From Bufo bufo (lineage: Eukaryota; Chordata; Amphibia; Anura; Bufonidae): a stretch of DNA of 64,000 nt. The notes below the pieces were generated by a model, which had not been told where the DNA came from, searched no databases, and was given only the letters and a program-made list of their open reading frames with translations. Positions 54,888 to 64,000 of this stretch are shown here, one piece after another. A program made the translations under genes and the position numbers. Each line of letters opens with the position of its first letter. Position 1 is the first letter of the stretch. The stretch is from the NCBI RefSeq assembly GCF_905171765.1, contig NC_053390.1:309493466-309557465 (forward strand), given 5' to 3'.

Positions 54888-55451
54888 GTAAATATACACT
54901 GTGTACCATACCATGTAGAGTATCACGTCTATACTTTAACCCCCTTCCTAATGCAGCCACTCATTGCATTTTGCTTTTTTTTACTCCCTGCCTTCTAAAT
55001 ACCATAACTTTTTTACTTTTTCATTCACATACCCATTGTACTTTCAAATGGCACCATTTAATATTCCATACAATGCATTGTGAAGCTGTAAAAAAAATTA
55101 TTATTGGAGTGGTAATGGAAAAAAACACACAATTGCGCCATTGTTTTATGGGCCTTGTTTTTACGGCATTGACTGTGTGGTAAAACTGACTGATTACTTT
55201 TATTTAGAGGTTTGTGGCAGGCGCAGCACTATGAGGTGCCTTTTGCACTGTGGCACTAGAAGAATGCTGATATCTCTAACTTTTTAGTCCAGCCAGACTG
55301 TTTGTTACTCTGTAATTCTTCTAGCGCCGTTCTATAGAAACAGTAGGCTTAAAGAGCACACCAAATGCTTGAAATAACTTCTTTATTCACTTCAACTTTT
55401 CTTCATATATAACACTGCCACCTCCGCAGCAGATAGTCCATGTACATAATA
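54888..55451. other. Unassigned intronic sequence, left flank of a Tc1
   Basis: No terminal repeats or genes found. The part from about 55200 continues after the Tc1 at 57078 in style (long AT-rich, CTTTATTCACTTCAAC), perhaps a solo LTR or other repeat that the Tc1 interrupted. I cannot prove this. Confidence 0.35.
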
Positions 55452-57075
55452 CAGTGGGATGCGAAAGTTTGGGCAACCTTGTTAATTGTCATGGTTTTCC
55501 TGTATAAATCATTGGTTGTTACGATAAAAAATGTCAGTTAAATATATCATATAGGAGACACACACAGTGATATTTGAGAAGTGAAATGAAGTTTATTGGA
55601 TTTACAGAAAGTGTGCTATAATTGTTTAAACACAATTAGGCAGGTGCATAAATTTGGGCACTGTTGTCATTTTATTGATTCCAAAACCTTTAGAACTAAT
55701 TATTGGAACTCAAATTAGCTTGGTAAGCTCAGTGACCCCTGACCTACATACACAGGTGAATCCAATTGTGAGAAAGAGTATTTAAGGGGGTCAATTGTAA
55801 GTTTCCCTCCTCTTTTAATTTTCTCTGAAGAGTAGCAACATGGGGGTCTCAAAACAACTCTCAAATGACCTGAAGACAAAGATTGTTCACCATCATGGTT
55901 TAGGGGAAGGATACAGAAAGCTGTCTCAGAGATTTCAGCTGTCTGTTTCCACAGTTAGGAACATATTGAGGAAATGGAAGACCACAGGCTCAGTTCAAGT
56001 TAAGGCTCGAAGTGGCAGACCAAGAAAAATCTCGGATAGACAGAAGTGACGAATGGTGAGAACAGTCAGAGTCAACCCACAGACCAGCACCAAAGACCTA
56101 CAACATCATCTTGCTGCAGATGGAGTCACTGTGCATCATTCAACCATTTGGCGCACTTTACACAAGGAGATGCTGTATGCGAGAGTGATGCAGAGGAAGC
56201 CTTTTCTCCGCCCACAGCACAAAAAGTGCCGCTTGAGGTGGGCTAAAGCACATTTGGACAAGCCAGCTTCATTTTGGAATAAGGTGCTGTGGACTGAGTT
56301 ATTTGGCCATAACAAGGGGCGTTATGCATGGAGGAAAAAGAACACAGCATTCCAAGAAAAACACCTGCTACCTACAGTAAAATATGGTGGTGGTTCCATC
56401 ATGCTGTGGGGCTGTGTGGCCAGTGCAGGGACTGGGAATCTTGTCAAAGTAGAGGGACGCATGGATTCCACTCAGTATCAGCAGATTCTGGAGACCAATG
56501 TCCAGGAATCAGTGACAAAGCTGAAGCTGCGCCGGGGCTGGATCTTTCAACAAGACAACGACCCTAAACACTGCTCAAAATCCACTAAGGCATTTATGCA
56601 GAGGAACAAGTACAACGTTCTGGAATGGCCATCTCAGTCCCCAGACCTGAATATAATTGAAAATCTGTGGTGTGACTTAAAGAGAGCTGTCCATGCTCGG
56701 AAGCCATCAAACCTGAATGAACTAAAGATGTTTTGTAAAGAGGAATGGTCCAAAATACCTTCAACCAGAATCCAGACTCTCATTAGAACCTACAGGAAGC
56801 GTTTAGAGGCTGTAGTTTCTGCAAAAGGAGGATCTACTAAATATTGATTTCATTTTTTTTTTGTGGTGCCCAAATTTATGCACCTGCCTAATTTTGTTTA
56901 AACAATTATAGCACACTTTCTGTAAATCCAATAAACTTCATTTCACTTCTCAAATATCACTGTGTGTGTCTCCTATATGATATATTTAACTGACATTTTT
57001 TATCGTAACAACCAACGATTTATACAGGAAAATCATGATGATTAACAAGGTTGCCCAAACTTTCGCATCCCACTG
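55452..57075 (+). mobile_element. Tc1/mariner element with about 200-bp inverted repeats
   Basis: The ends begin CAGTGGGATGCGAAAGTTTG, flanked by TA (55450-55451, 57076-57077). The inverted repeats extend about 220 bp and include the inner motif TGCCCAAATTTATGCACC. Total length is 1624 bp with one transposase gene. Confidence 0.96.
55840..56847 (+). pseudogene. Tc1-like transposase lacking the first catalytic Asp
   Basis: The start MGVSKQLSNDLKTKIVHHH opens a helix-turn-helix region with the linker ARSGRPRKISDRQK. TGA at 56047-56049 interrupts the frame, which then continues unchanged. The first catalytic block reads VLWTELFGHN where relatives have about five more residues including the catalytic Asp (an in-frame loss near 56294). 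The other two are present: D in QQDNDPKHCSKS and E in SPDLNIIENLW. It ends AKGGSTKY at 56847, so about 335 codons. Catalytically dead even if the stop were read through. Confidence 0.94.
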
Positions 57076-57077
57076 TA

Positions 57078-57866
57078 CATGTTGAAAAGATATCACAAAA
57101 TGGCGGTATGCATAAGATGGTGGTTCAACTGTTCAATCTTTTAATTCAACATAAAATGGTGGATATATTTCTCTCTTCAGTATCTGTACTCTCACTTTAA
57201 GTTATTTAAGCACTTTATGATCTCTCTAAAAGGTATATCTGAGGTTAACCAATAGTTCACTTGCTCTACTTGGTTTGCAGTTTGCTCTATACAATTGCTT
57301 ATGATCTGGTATGAGCAGTTTATTTGTATGCAATTTGTTTGGATTGTATGGTGGAACTGTAAGTAAACATACATATAACCAGTTCAGTATACAGTTCTAA
57401 TCATGATAACAGTAGGAACATTATATAACTGTTTTAAATACCTATTCTGGCCTTTTGCTTCCATAAAACACAGCTCTTAGTGGAGTGAATGTCTGTTCAG
57501 ATCCTCTCCTCTGGTGTAATGATTCTAGCTAGGGGAATTTCCCACACAGGCTGTGTGTGAGGCTGACTGTGATTGGTCAAGACTCCTGCTGTGTGTGAGG
57601 CTTGCTGTGATTGGTCTTATCTTCTGCTCAGTAACAACAGTTTAACTCTATGCTTTCTGTTGTGTCTGCTGTGTCATTGAGCTTACCTTACATCCATACA
57701 ATGAATCTTAAAGGCACATTATCTTTTCTGCTTCTGTGAACACAATATATACAGTTGCATGACATCCAAAACACAAAGTCACAGTAAATAACTCTGCTTT
57801 TGTCTTTAACACATAAACATAGGAACTGTATTAAGGTTATTGGCAGGTCTTAGCTGTATAAACATA
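57078..57866. other. Unassigned repeat-like sequence right of the Tc1
   Basis: The stretch includes a short direct repeat (GTGTGTGAGGCT...GTGATTGGTC at about 57555 and 57590). It could be an LTR but I find no matching partner or clear ends. No gene. Confidence 0.35.
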
Positions 57867-57869
57867 TAA

Positions 57870-58345
57870 GGCTAGTTTTACACTGGCGTTTTGGCTTTCC
57901 GTCTGCGAGATCCGTTCAGGGCTCTCACAAGTGATCCAAAATCGATCAGTTTTGCCCTAATGCATTCTGAATGGAAAAAGATCCTCTCAGAATGCATCAG
58001 TTTGCCTCAGTTCTGTCTCCATTCCGCTTTGGAGGCGGACAACAAAACGCTGCTTGCTAGCGTTTTGGTATCCGTCTGACAAAACTGAGCCAAACGGATC
58101 CGTTCTGACACACAATGTAAGTCAATGGGGACGGATTTGTTTTCTATGATACAATCTGGCACAATAGAAAACGGATCCGTCCTCCATTGACTTTCAGTGG
58201 TGTTCATGACGGATCCGTCTTGGCTATGTTAAAGATAATACAAACGGATCCGTTATGAACGGATGCAGACGGTTGTATTATCCGAACGGATCCGTCTGTG
58301 CATATCCATGACAGATCCGCACCAAACGCGAGTGTGAAAGTAGCC
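57870..58345. mobile_element. TTA-type MITE
   Basis: The ends GGCTAGTTTTACACTGGCG and, inverted, GGCTACTTTCACACTCGCG are characteristic. TAA is at 57867-57869 but the right flank reads TGT, so the duplication has decayed. The interior matches the copy at 11590 (CCGTTCAGGGCTCTCACAAG). Confidence 0.83.
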
Positions 58346-58481
58346 TGTGCCGTATTAGCAACCTAGGACAGGTCTTAGCTGGCCAGCTACACGGGTCACT
58401 GCGATTACAGCGATACCAAATCTTATTCATGTAGGATGTGATCCTGACCCCCTTCTTGTCAAACTTGCTATATATTGCACT

Positions 58482-58660
58482 TCGTGGGCTGCCTTTGCTT
58501 TACATCGGTGAGCATTCCCTTCAGGCTCGTACTGCAAACACAATTGTACTATTACCATGTCTTGTAGAGCAGAGTTCCTGCTCTATTATGGGTAGTATTA
58601 GAGCTATCCTGAGTGTGATATGAGCCTGACAGGAACGCTCACCGATGTAAAGTAAAGGCA
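58482..58660. repeat. Short inverted repeat (MITE-like)
   Basis: Arms GCCTTTGCTTTACATCGGTG and CACCGATGTAAAGTAAAGGC surround a spacer of about 90 bp. Target duplications are not evident. Confidence 0.65.
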
Positions 58661-59040
58661 GGTGGAGAAGCTCAATGTATAGTGATGCCCTATCCCATCA
58701 CAACCCCCTAAGAGACTCCTAGTCACAAGTTATGATGAGTTGCTCGTGGCCATTAATAACCACCCCTGGAGAACCCCTTTATTGTGCCTAAATATTAATT
58801 CTCTGGAAATCAATACTTTATTGTAATGCATTGTAGAGGGGATCAGACTCCCAAAAGTCTTATAGTGGGACAAAAAAAAAAAGTGTTTTACATAATAATA
58901 AAAAACATCCCATCCCATAATTAAGTAATAAAATTGTAAAAAAAAAAAAATAGAAAAAGAAAAATAGACATATCAGGTATCACCGCATCTGTAACAACTG
59001 GCTCTATAAAAATATCATATTAAATACCTTGTCAGGTGAA

Positions 59041-60133
59041 TAGTAACATAGTACATAAGGCCGAAAAAAGACATTTGTCCATCCAGTTCGGCCTGTTATC
59101 CTGCAAATTGATCCAGAGGAAGGCAAAAAAAACAAACCCTGTGAGGTAGAAGCCAATTTTCCCCTACTTTAGGGGAATAAAAAATGCCTTCCCAACACCA
59201 ATCAGGCAATCAGACTAAGGCTACTTTCACACTGCTGTCTGCACAGACGGATCCGCTCCCATAATGCAGACGTTTGGATCCGTTCAGAACGGCTCCGTCT
59301 GCATTATAGCTTAGAAAAAATTCTAAGTGTGAAAGTAGTTCAGACGGATCCGTCCAGACTTTACTTTGAAAGTCAATGGGGGACGGATCCGTTTGAAAAT
59401 TGAGCCATATTGTGTCAACTTCAAACGGAGCCGTCCCCATTGACTTACATTGTAAGTCTGGACGGATCCGTTTGCCTCGGCACGGCCAGGCGGACACCCG
59501 AACGCTGCAAGCAGCGTTTGCGTGTCCGCTTGCTGAGCGGAGCGGAGGCTGAACGCTGCCAGACTGATGCATTCTGAGCGGATCCGCATCCACTCAGAAT
59601 GCATTGGGGCAGTACGGATGCGTTCGGGGCCGCTTGTGAGCCCCTTCAAACGGAGCTCACAAGCGGAGCCCCGAACGCAGGTGTGAGAGTAGCCTAACTC
59701 CCTGGATCAACGACCCCTCTTTAGTAGCTATATCCTGTAATATTATTACGCTCCAGAAATACATCCAGGCCCCTCTTGAATTCCTTTATTGTACTCACCA
59801 TCACCACCTCCTCAGGCAGAGAGTTCCATAGTCTCACTGTTCTTACCGTAAAGAATCCTCTTCTATGTTTGTGTACAAACCTTCTTTCCTCCAGACACAG
59901 AGGATGTCCCCTCGTCACAGTCACAGTCCTGGGGATAAATAGATGATGGGAGAGATCTCTGTACTGCCCCCTGATATATTTATACCTAGTTATTAGATCT
60001 CCCCTCAGCCGTCTTTTTTCTAAAGTGAATAACCCTAATTTTGATAATCTTTCAGGGTACTGTAGTTGCCCTCCTCTGGACCCTCTCCAGCTCTGCTATA
60101 TCTGCCTTGTTTACAGGAGCCCAGATGGTTGGT
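59041..60133 (-). mobile_element. CR1/L2-like LINE 3' part
   Basis: On the minus strand, fragments read TRGHPLCLEERRFVHKHRRG, then LWNSLPEEVV and IKEFKRGLDVFLERN (59924-59721), typical of the end of a CR1/Rex-like RT protein. A 3' UTR follows with GGCCGAACTGGATGGAC. The 3' end has a TATGTTACTAT-type terminus near 59041. The MITE at 59219-59694 sits in the 3' part. The right limit is approximate. Confidence 0.75.
59219..59694. mobile_element. TAA-flanked palindromic MITE
   Basis: The ends GGCTACTTTCACACTGC and, inverted, GGCTACTCTCACACCTGCG are flanked by TAA at 59216-59218 and 59695-59697. The interior has many GGATCCGTT/AACGGATCC inverted blocks. Removing it restores the LINE 3' UTR. Confidence 0.9.
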
Positions 60134-60551
60134 GTAAAAAAATAAAAACTGCGCCAAAACAGCCATCTTGCCTAACAAAAAGTGTAATACAAAGCGATCA
60201 AAAAGTCAAATGTACTCTAAAATAGTACTGTTACCTCATCCCGCAAAAAATGAGCCCCCACATAAGACAATCGCTTGAAAAATAAAAAAAAATGGCTCTC
60301 AGAAAATGGCAACACAAAAACAAGATTTTGTCTTTTCAAAAATGCTTTTACTGTGTAAAACTTAACAAACAAAAATAGACATATTAGGTATCATCGTGTC
60401 CGGAACAACTGGCTCTATACAAATATCACATAAAATACCCTGTCAGGTGAAAGCTGTAAAAAGAAATACATAAAAACTGTGTCAGAACAGTAATTTTTTG
60501 TCACCTCACCTTACAAAATGTGTAATATCGAGCAATCAAAAAGTCGTATGT

Positions 60552-60827
60552 GAGGCGGGGGTGGGGGGTTGGGGGGGGGGAGTTCAGGGACGTTTAGTAT
60601 TGATTATGGTTAATTAATAAAAAAAATAAAAAATAAAAAAAAGGAGATAATGTCATTACCATAATGCATAACACAAATGTGCGGGCTTGTACTAATGATG
60701 CATTTATCGTTTATACCATCCACTATGTATAACATCTGTATCATGCACAGCTTACGTGTGGAACAGTGGACACCTGCACTGAAAAGAAAAGATTTCTTAA
60801 TCTCAATAAAGATTATATATTTTTTTT
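60552..60827 (+). mobile_element. L1 3' end with 13-bp duplication
   Basis: A G-run-rich start (60555-60582), a 3' UTR-like body and CTCAATAAAGATTATAT followed by a T/A tract are flanked by AAAAGTCGTATGT at 60539-60551 and 60828-60840. It is a severely 5'-truncated retroinsertion into R1. Confidence 0.82.
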
Positions 60828-61095
60828 AAAAGTCGTATGTACCCCAAAATGGTACCAATGAAATTGTCACATCATCCCACAAAAATTGAGCCCCCAAATA
60901 AGACAATTGGCTGAAAATAAATAAATTATGGCCTTCAGAAAATGGTGATGCAAAAACATAATTTTTCTTTGCAAAAATGCTTTGTGTAAAAGTGGCAAAA
61001 CGTAAAAAAGATATATAAACTTGGTATTTCTGTAATACTGACCAGCAGAATAAAGATAACATGTCATTTTTCCCGCACAGTGTATGCTGCAGTAA

Positions 61096-62028
61096 GGCCC
61101 CTTTCACACGGGTGAGATTTCCGCACGGGTGCAATGTGTATTGCACCCGCACTGAATCCGGACCCATTCAATTCTATGGGGCTGTGCACATGAGCGTTGG
61201 TTTTCATGCATCACTTGTGCGTTGCATGAAAATCGGAGCATGTTCTATATTCTGTGTTTTTCACGCAACGCAGGCCCCATAGAAGTGAATAGGGCTGCGT
61301 GAAAATCGCAAGCATCCGCAAGCAAGTTCGGAAGCGGTGCGATTTTCACGCACGGTTGCTAGGAGACGATCGGGATGTAGACCCGATTATTATTATTTTC
61401 CCTTATAACATGGTTATAAGGGAAAATAATAACATTATTAATACAGAATGCTTAGTACAATAGGGCTGGAGGGGTTAAAAAAAATATTTAACTCACCTTA
61501 ATCCACTTGCTCGCGCAGCCCGGCTTCTCTTCTGTCTTCATCTTTGCTGTGCACAGGAAAAGGACCTTTGATGACGTCACTGCGCTCATCACATGGTCCA
61601 TCACATGATCAATCACCATGGTAATGGCTCATGTGATGGACCATGTGATGAGCGCAGTGACGTCATCAAAGGCCCTATTCCTCAAAGAAGAAGACAGAAG
61701 AGAAGCCGGGCTGCGCAAACAAGTGGATTAAGGTGAGTTAAAAAAAAAATTCTTTTTTTTTAACCCATCCAGCCCTATTGTACTAAGCATTCTGTATTAA
61801 TAATGCTATTATTTTCCCTTATAACCATGTTATAAGGGAAAATAATACAGTCTACACAACGCCAAACCCAAACTTCTGTGAAGAAGTTCGGGTTTGGGTA
61901 CCAAACATGCCGATTTTTCTCACGCGCGTGCAAAACGCATTATAATGTTTTGCACTCGCGCAGAAAAATCGCGCATGTTCCCGCAACGCACCCGGATCTT
62001 TTTCCGCAACACACGTGTGAAACCAGCC
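61096..62028. mobile_element. TAA-flanked palindromic MITE with very long arms
   Basis: The ends GGCCCCTTTCACACGGGTG and, inverted, GGCTGGTTTCACACGTGTG are flanked by TAA at 61093-61095 and 62029-62031. The central part (about 61380-61860) is a near-perfect palindrome of more than 200 bp per arm that includes TTATAAGGGAAAATAATA and GATGACGTCACTGCGCTC. No protein is encoded. Confidence 0.92.
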
Positions 62029-62031
62029 TAA

Positions 62032-63946
62032 CAAAACCCCAAAAAGCAAGGGCAGAGTTGCTGCATTTTTTGTTAAAAGTAAAGGAACTAAATATTGATC
62101 CGAATTTACTGCTAACATGAGGTACAATGTGTCACCAGAAAACAATCTCAGAATCTGTTAGATAAGTAAAACCATTCCAAAGTTATTACCATATAAAGTG
62201 ACATGTCAGATTTGCAATAAATAGTCCTGGACAGGAAGGTGAAAACTGGAATGGGATAGAAGGGGTTAAAAGGAATCTGTCACCAGTTTCATGGTGTTCT
62301 GAGAAAGGGCAACATAAACTAGTGACAGATCCTGCCCTTATCAAAATGCTGGGTCACTTTGTTTAATCGACCCAGCCATTTGGATAAAATCTTGTGCTAA
62401 ACAGCTCCAGCGCATGCCGAACAAATCCCCATATTCACGAGCACCTGGCTCTCCCCGCCCACCTGCTGCTGATTCATATGGAAAAAAAACTGTCAATCAA
62501 GGGCGAGGGGCAGGGAGAGTCGTGAGCTCATGAATATGGAGACTCATTGGCATCTGCTGGAGCTGTTCCTGTGCAGATAAGATGTATATAAACGGTCAGG
62601 CAGCTCTTTACAGCGCTGGGATTAAAGCTCCTGCAATCTAGCAAAGCAGGTCGGGTCCCAGCTGTCAGACACAGCGGGGACCCTAAGGTGAAGACAGGAG
62701 CAGTTTATTACCACTTCTGCCTTCTCCTGTGCCGGCAGGAGAGCGGTACCTGAGCGCAGGAAGGAAGAGCAGGAAGCGGCCGAGCTTCCTCTGTTAGTCC
62801 CGGTGGTCACGTGACCGCTGGGTGTCTCAGAGCAGAAGCAGAGCTGCAGGGTCTAAGAAAATACTGATCACCTCTACCTGTGTGTAATGCCCCCACAGAG
62901 GGCTGTTTTCCCCTGTAACTGGGGCTCCTGTGGATGCGGTGCAGAGGCACGGACAGAAAACTCACGGAAGCACTCCGTAGTGCTTCCGTGGGCTTCCGAT
63001 CCGTGCCTCCGATCCGCACCGCACCTCCTGTATTGCGGACCCATTCAAGTGAATGGGTCCGCATCCGTGATGTGGGGTGCACACGGCCGGTGCCCGTGTA
63101 TTGCGGACCAGCTGTATGCGGGCCACAATTTGCCCATGGCCGGGCAACGACTGTGTGCATGAACCCTAAATTTGAATACATTTGACACAAATTAAGAGTG
63201 CTCTACTTGCTCTAACAAATTGTGGGTGACATTCTGGGGCATTTTAGGACTGTATACAATACTTTAAAACTCTTTAACGCTAAGACATTAGTAGTCTAGG
63301 TGTAGCAGTGACATATATGGGTAAACACATTGCTGGTGGTAGGAAACGGTCTCTTTAATACTACACTGCACTGTTAGATTTGTTATGCATCTTAACTTTA
63401 AAAATACTGTCCAAAAATAATGCCTTTTGGGGACAGATGTCACACACACAATGGTATAAACAAGCATTCTAAAAATGATCCCTTTTCTGGGGAGTAACTG
63501 GCAACCAGTTTGTTGTTATGTTGCAACACACTCATTGACAAAAAAAAAGGCACCAAGGAGTTGCTGTAATCGCATGAAGGTTTATGCAAAGATGATATAT
63601 GTATTACCCTGTGGAAAAATGGCATCTGGAAGCCCTGCCATGATATGTCTATTAATTTAACAATTTAAGTAAGTTTGCAAAGGCAAGAGATTTTATTATT
63701 TATTTTTTACAAAAATTCATAGTTGCACAAAGTCCAGTGTAGTTAGTGCATAAAAATATGTCAGCAAGTACATTCATAAATTTTTCTCATGTGAATTGAG
63801 CTGCTAGCCTGTTCCTACACAATAGAACAAATGTCAGTACTGTGGCTTTAAATATTGCTGTGCACCACACAGTCTTCACTGCTTACAAATGGTTGTAGCG
63901 CATTAACACTCATGTGAAGACTAATTTAACTGAAATTATCTGGTCA
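62032..63946. other. Unassigned repeats and MITE fragments
   Basis: 62060-62215 resembles 53630-53755 (TTACTGCTAACATGAGGTAC). At 62266 a MITE-like end (AAAGGAATCTGTCACCAG) begins a GC-rich section to about 62880. 62930-63170 holds TTA-family-like inverted blocks (GAAGCACTCCGTAGTGCTTC, TTGCGGACCCATTCAAGTGA). 63180-63946 shows no gene. Confidence 0.45.
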
Positions 63947-63950
63947 TTAA

Positions 63951-64000
63951 CCACCTCAGCCCCCAGTGCTTAAACACCCTGAAAGACCAGGCCACTTTTT
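63951..64000 (+). mobile_element. Left end of a second copy of the 46449 element (cut by the window)
   Basis: After TTAA at 63947-63950 the sequence CCACCTCAGCCCCCAGTGC is nearly identical to 46449-46500. Only 50 bp are visible. Confidence 0.85.

Larger units (their letters stand above)
58870..61090. repeat. Dispersed repeat R1, split by three insertions
   Basis: R1 pieces at 58870-59040, 60134-60551 and 60828-61090 fit together in order. They are interrupted by a CR1-like LINE (59041-60133, which holds a MITE) and an L1 3' end (60552-60827). Repeated landmarks are AATAGACATAT.AGGTATCA, CAGGTGAA..CTGTAAAAA and CACCTCATCC. The function and superfamily of R1 are unknown. Confidence 0.65.

Noticed and set aside
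54830..55183. 117-codon frame starting inside exon D
   Set aside because: It overlaps the proposed exon in a different frame, with no recognisable family. The splice-phase evidence favours the short exon.

Overview
The window looks like vertebrate nuclear DNA, most likely from an anuran amphibian with a large, repeat-inflated genome. This is inferred from the mix of elements: DIRS, Penelope with GIY-YIG endonuclease, several Tc1 families, hAT, L1, CR1, an integrase-before-RT Gypsy element, and abundant TTAA- and TTA/TAA-flanked palindromic MITEs. There is nothing prokaryotic in it: no operons, no CRISPR, no rRNA, and no tRNA that I could recognise.

The host signal is a chain of four short exons on the + strand (7637-7724, 25457-25530, 28172-28901, 54821-54887). 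Their splice phases agree in order (0-1, 1-0, 0-1, 1-2). Together they encode an acidic, proline-containing stretch followed by a long Glu/Arg/Lys-rich coiled coil. I do not recognise the gene. Almost everything else is intronic transposon sequence.

Layout: 256-7316 is a dead ZBED5-type hAT element, split by a head-to-head Penelope insertion (2967-6973). 7913-12156 is one TTAA-flanked element carrying a foldback insertion, two Tc1 elements and a TTA-type MITE. About 13.65-22.48 kb is a minus-strand L1 broken by a TTAA element (itself carrying an L1 tail), CR1 copies and a hAT-like element. 22624-24240 is a Tc1 with one nonsense codon. 24.8-31.1 kb is MITEs around exons 2 and 3. 31151-45736 is a Gypsy element (gag-PR-INT-RT order, minus strand) with two LTRs, split by a hAT-type element (32953-42898) that in turn carries a DIRS element (about 34483-40329) and a foldback insertion with paired hammerhead ribozymes (40731-41896). 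46449-53223 is a TTAA-flanked element containing a 767-bp palindromic array and a 173/192-bp satellite with trimeric higher-order structure. 53.4-64 kb is MITEs, exon 4, another Tc1 (55452-57075), CR1-like and L1 3' fragments, and the start of a second copy of the 46.4-kb element at the window edge.

No transposon here appears able to encode an intact protein set. The value of the window is its stratigraphy: target-site duplications and one empty/filled site pair allow most insertions to be ordered. Its most unusual content is three large palindromic insertions with 14-15 bp target duplications, one plainly Penelope and one carrying hammerhead motifs on both strands.
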